Assembly: GCF_001675165.1 (NCBI RefSeq)
Contig: NZ_LROS01000012.1
Span: forward strand, 1 to 64,000
DNA: 64,000 nt
From: Clostridium ragsdalei P11
Lineage (GTDB): Bacteria > Bacillota > Clostridia > Clostridiales > Clostridiaceae
Direction: 5' to 3'
This document shows, one piece after another, positions 63,532 to 64,000 of the stretch. The stretch's first letter is position 1; the number at the start of each line of letters is the position of its first letter. The translations under genes were made by a program, and so were the position numbers. A model generated the notes under the pieces. It was not told the DNA's origin. It did no database searches and saw only the letters and a program-made list of their open reading frames with translations.

Positions 63532-64000
63532 TTATGCTTTCTTTGCTGATAAAAACATTATCATGTTTCTTCCTTCAAGCTTAGGTTGCCTTTCTATTAC
63601 ACAAACATCCTGAAGTTTAGAATGAAATATATCTAAAATTTTTTTACCTATAAAGGAATAATCAGCTTCCCTTCCTCTAAATCTTACAGTAACTTTAACT
63701 TTATCTCCTGCAAGTAAAAATTTTCTTGCATTTTTAGCTTTAATGGAAATATCATGTTCTTCTATTTTAGGGCTAAATCTAACTTCTTTTATATTAACAA
63801 CTTTCTGTTTTTTTCTAGCCTCTTTATCTTTTTTAACCTGCTCATACATAAATTTCCCATAATTCATGATTTTACAAACCGGTGGCTTTGCATTTGGAGA
63901 TATCATAACCAAATCCAATTCCTTTTCTTCTGCAAGTCTTAATGCTTCTTTTGATGATATAATTCCCATTTGACTTCCATCATCTGAAATAACTCTTACT
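63532..64000 (-). CDS. infC: Translation initiation factor IF-3 (5' end outside the window)
   Basis: The reading frame continues to the window edge: codons before the internal ATG at 63969 read [10 protein letters not shown], the standard IF-3 N-terminal sequence. The visible part covers most of the N-domain, the linker ([23 protein letters not shown]) and the C-domain ([14 protein letters not shown]). IF-3 keeps ribosomal subunits apart and checks the start codon. About 20 residues are missing. A shorter gene starting at 63969 is unlikely. Confidence 0.95.
   Translation of the reverse strand, partial: VRVISDDGSQMGIISSKEALRLAEEKELDLVMISPNAKPPVCKIMNYGKFMYEQVKKDKEARKKQKVVNIKEVRFSPKIEEHDISIKAKNARKFLLAGDKVKVTVRFRGREADYSFIGKKILDIFHSKLQDVCVIERQPKLEGRNMIMFLSAKKA

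Noticed and set aside
1-64000. tRNA or rRNA genes, intact insertion sequences, prophage
   Set aside because: I saw no cloverleaf with a TTCRANYC-type arm, no rRNA blocks, no transposase or integrase and no phage structural gene in the window.

Overview
The window is AT-rich DNA from an endospore-forming anaerobe, best matched to Clostridium sensu stricto. The evidence is a spoIIAA-spoIIAB-sigF operon, yunB, a PdaA-type deacetylase, an anaerobe-style Rrf2 regulator, many GTG/TTG starts behind strong Shine-Dalgarno sites, and the infC-rpmI-rplT / pheS-pheT / zapA / U32 / mutS2 order. A relative of C. kluyveri or C. ljungdahlii would fit, but I cannot prove the species. Most genes lie on the minus strand; hpt, the class A penicillin-binding protein, the deacetylase, rrf2 and the Orn/Lys/Arg decarboxylase lie on the plus strand.

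Layout. 0.5-7.3 kb holds yebC, a YigZ-family gene, a MocR regulator, a nucleotidyltransferase, an hflX whose product carries an extra JAMM-like domain, and hpt. 7.4-15.9 kb is a sporulation and envelope block: yunB, the penicillin-binding protein, sigF/spoIIAB/spoIIAA, an orphan adenine DNA methyltransferase resembling CamA of C. difficile, a pdaA-like gene and rrf2. 16.0-37.6 kb is a surface-glycan locus, all on the minus strand, with a promoter at its head. Its genes code for a nucleotide-sugar 4,6-dehydratase, five glycosyltransferases or phosphosugar transferases, UDP-ManNAc(3NAc)A-type precursor enzymes, two Wzy/ligase-like membrane proteins, two MurJ-family flippases, two acyltransferases and a solute-binding lipoprotein. 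galU, a TPR protein and pgcA follow at 37.8-41.6 kb and feed UDP-glucose metabolism. 41.9-43.3 kb is the decarboxylase behind a short attenuator-like leader. 43.8-49.2 kb is a Bce-type antimicrobial-peptide sensing and transport module plus a truncated-looking membrane protein. 49.4-57.5 kb holds a GrpB protein, an FMN alpha-hydroxyacid oxidase relative, a DUF523 protein, mutS2, a U32 peptidase-family protein and zapA. 57.6-64.0 kb holds pheT, pheS with its T-box, an rRNA-type methyltransferase, rplT, rpmI and infC, which is cut by the window end.

The most unusual content is non-coding. (1) Four roughly 200-bp palindromic elements at 43.4, 50.2, 60.2 and 60.4 kb share a nearly invariant loop (AACTCGTACCTCAGACA), while the stems around it differ in sequence but keep pairing. 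Two of them split pheS from pheT. (2) A folded RNA domain of about 115 nt lies between a consensus promoter and the pheS T-box and is not explained by the T-box. (3) A second palindrome family with TTAACTCTTAATT-like ends is scattered between genes, and a third repeat of about 55 bp occurs twice. I see no rRNA, tRNA, CRISPR array, intact insertion sequence or prophage.
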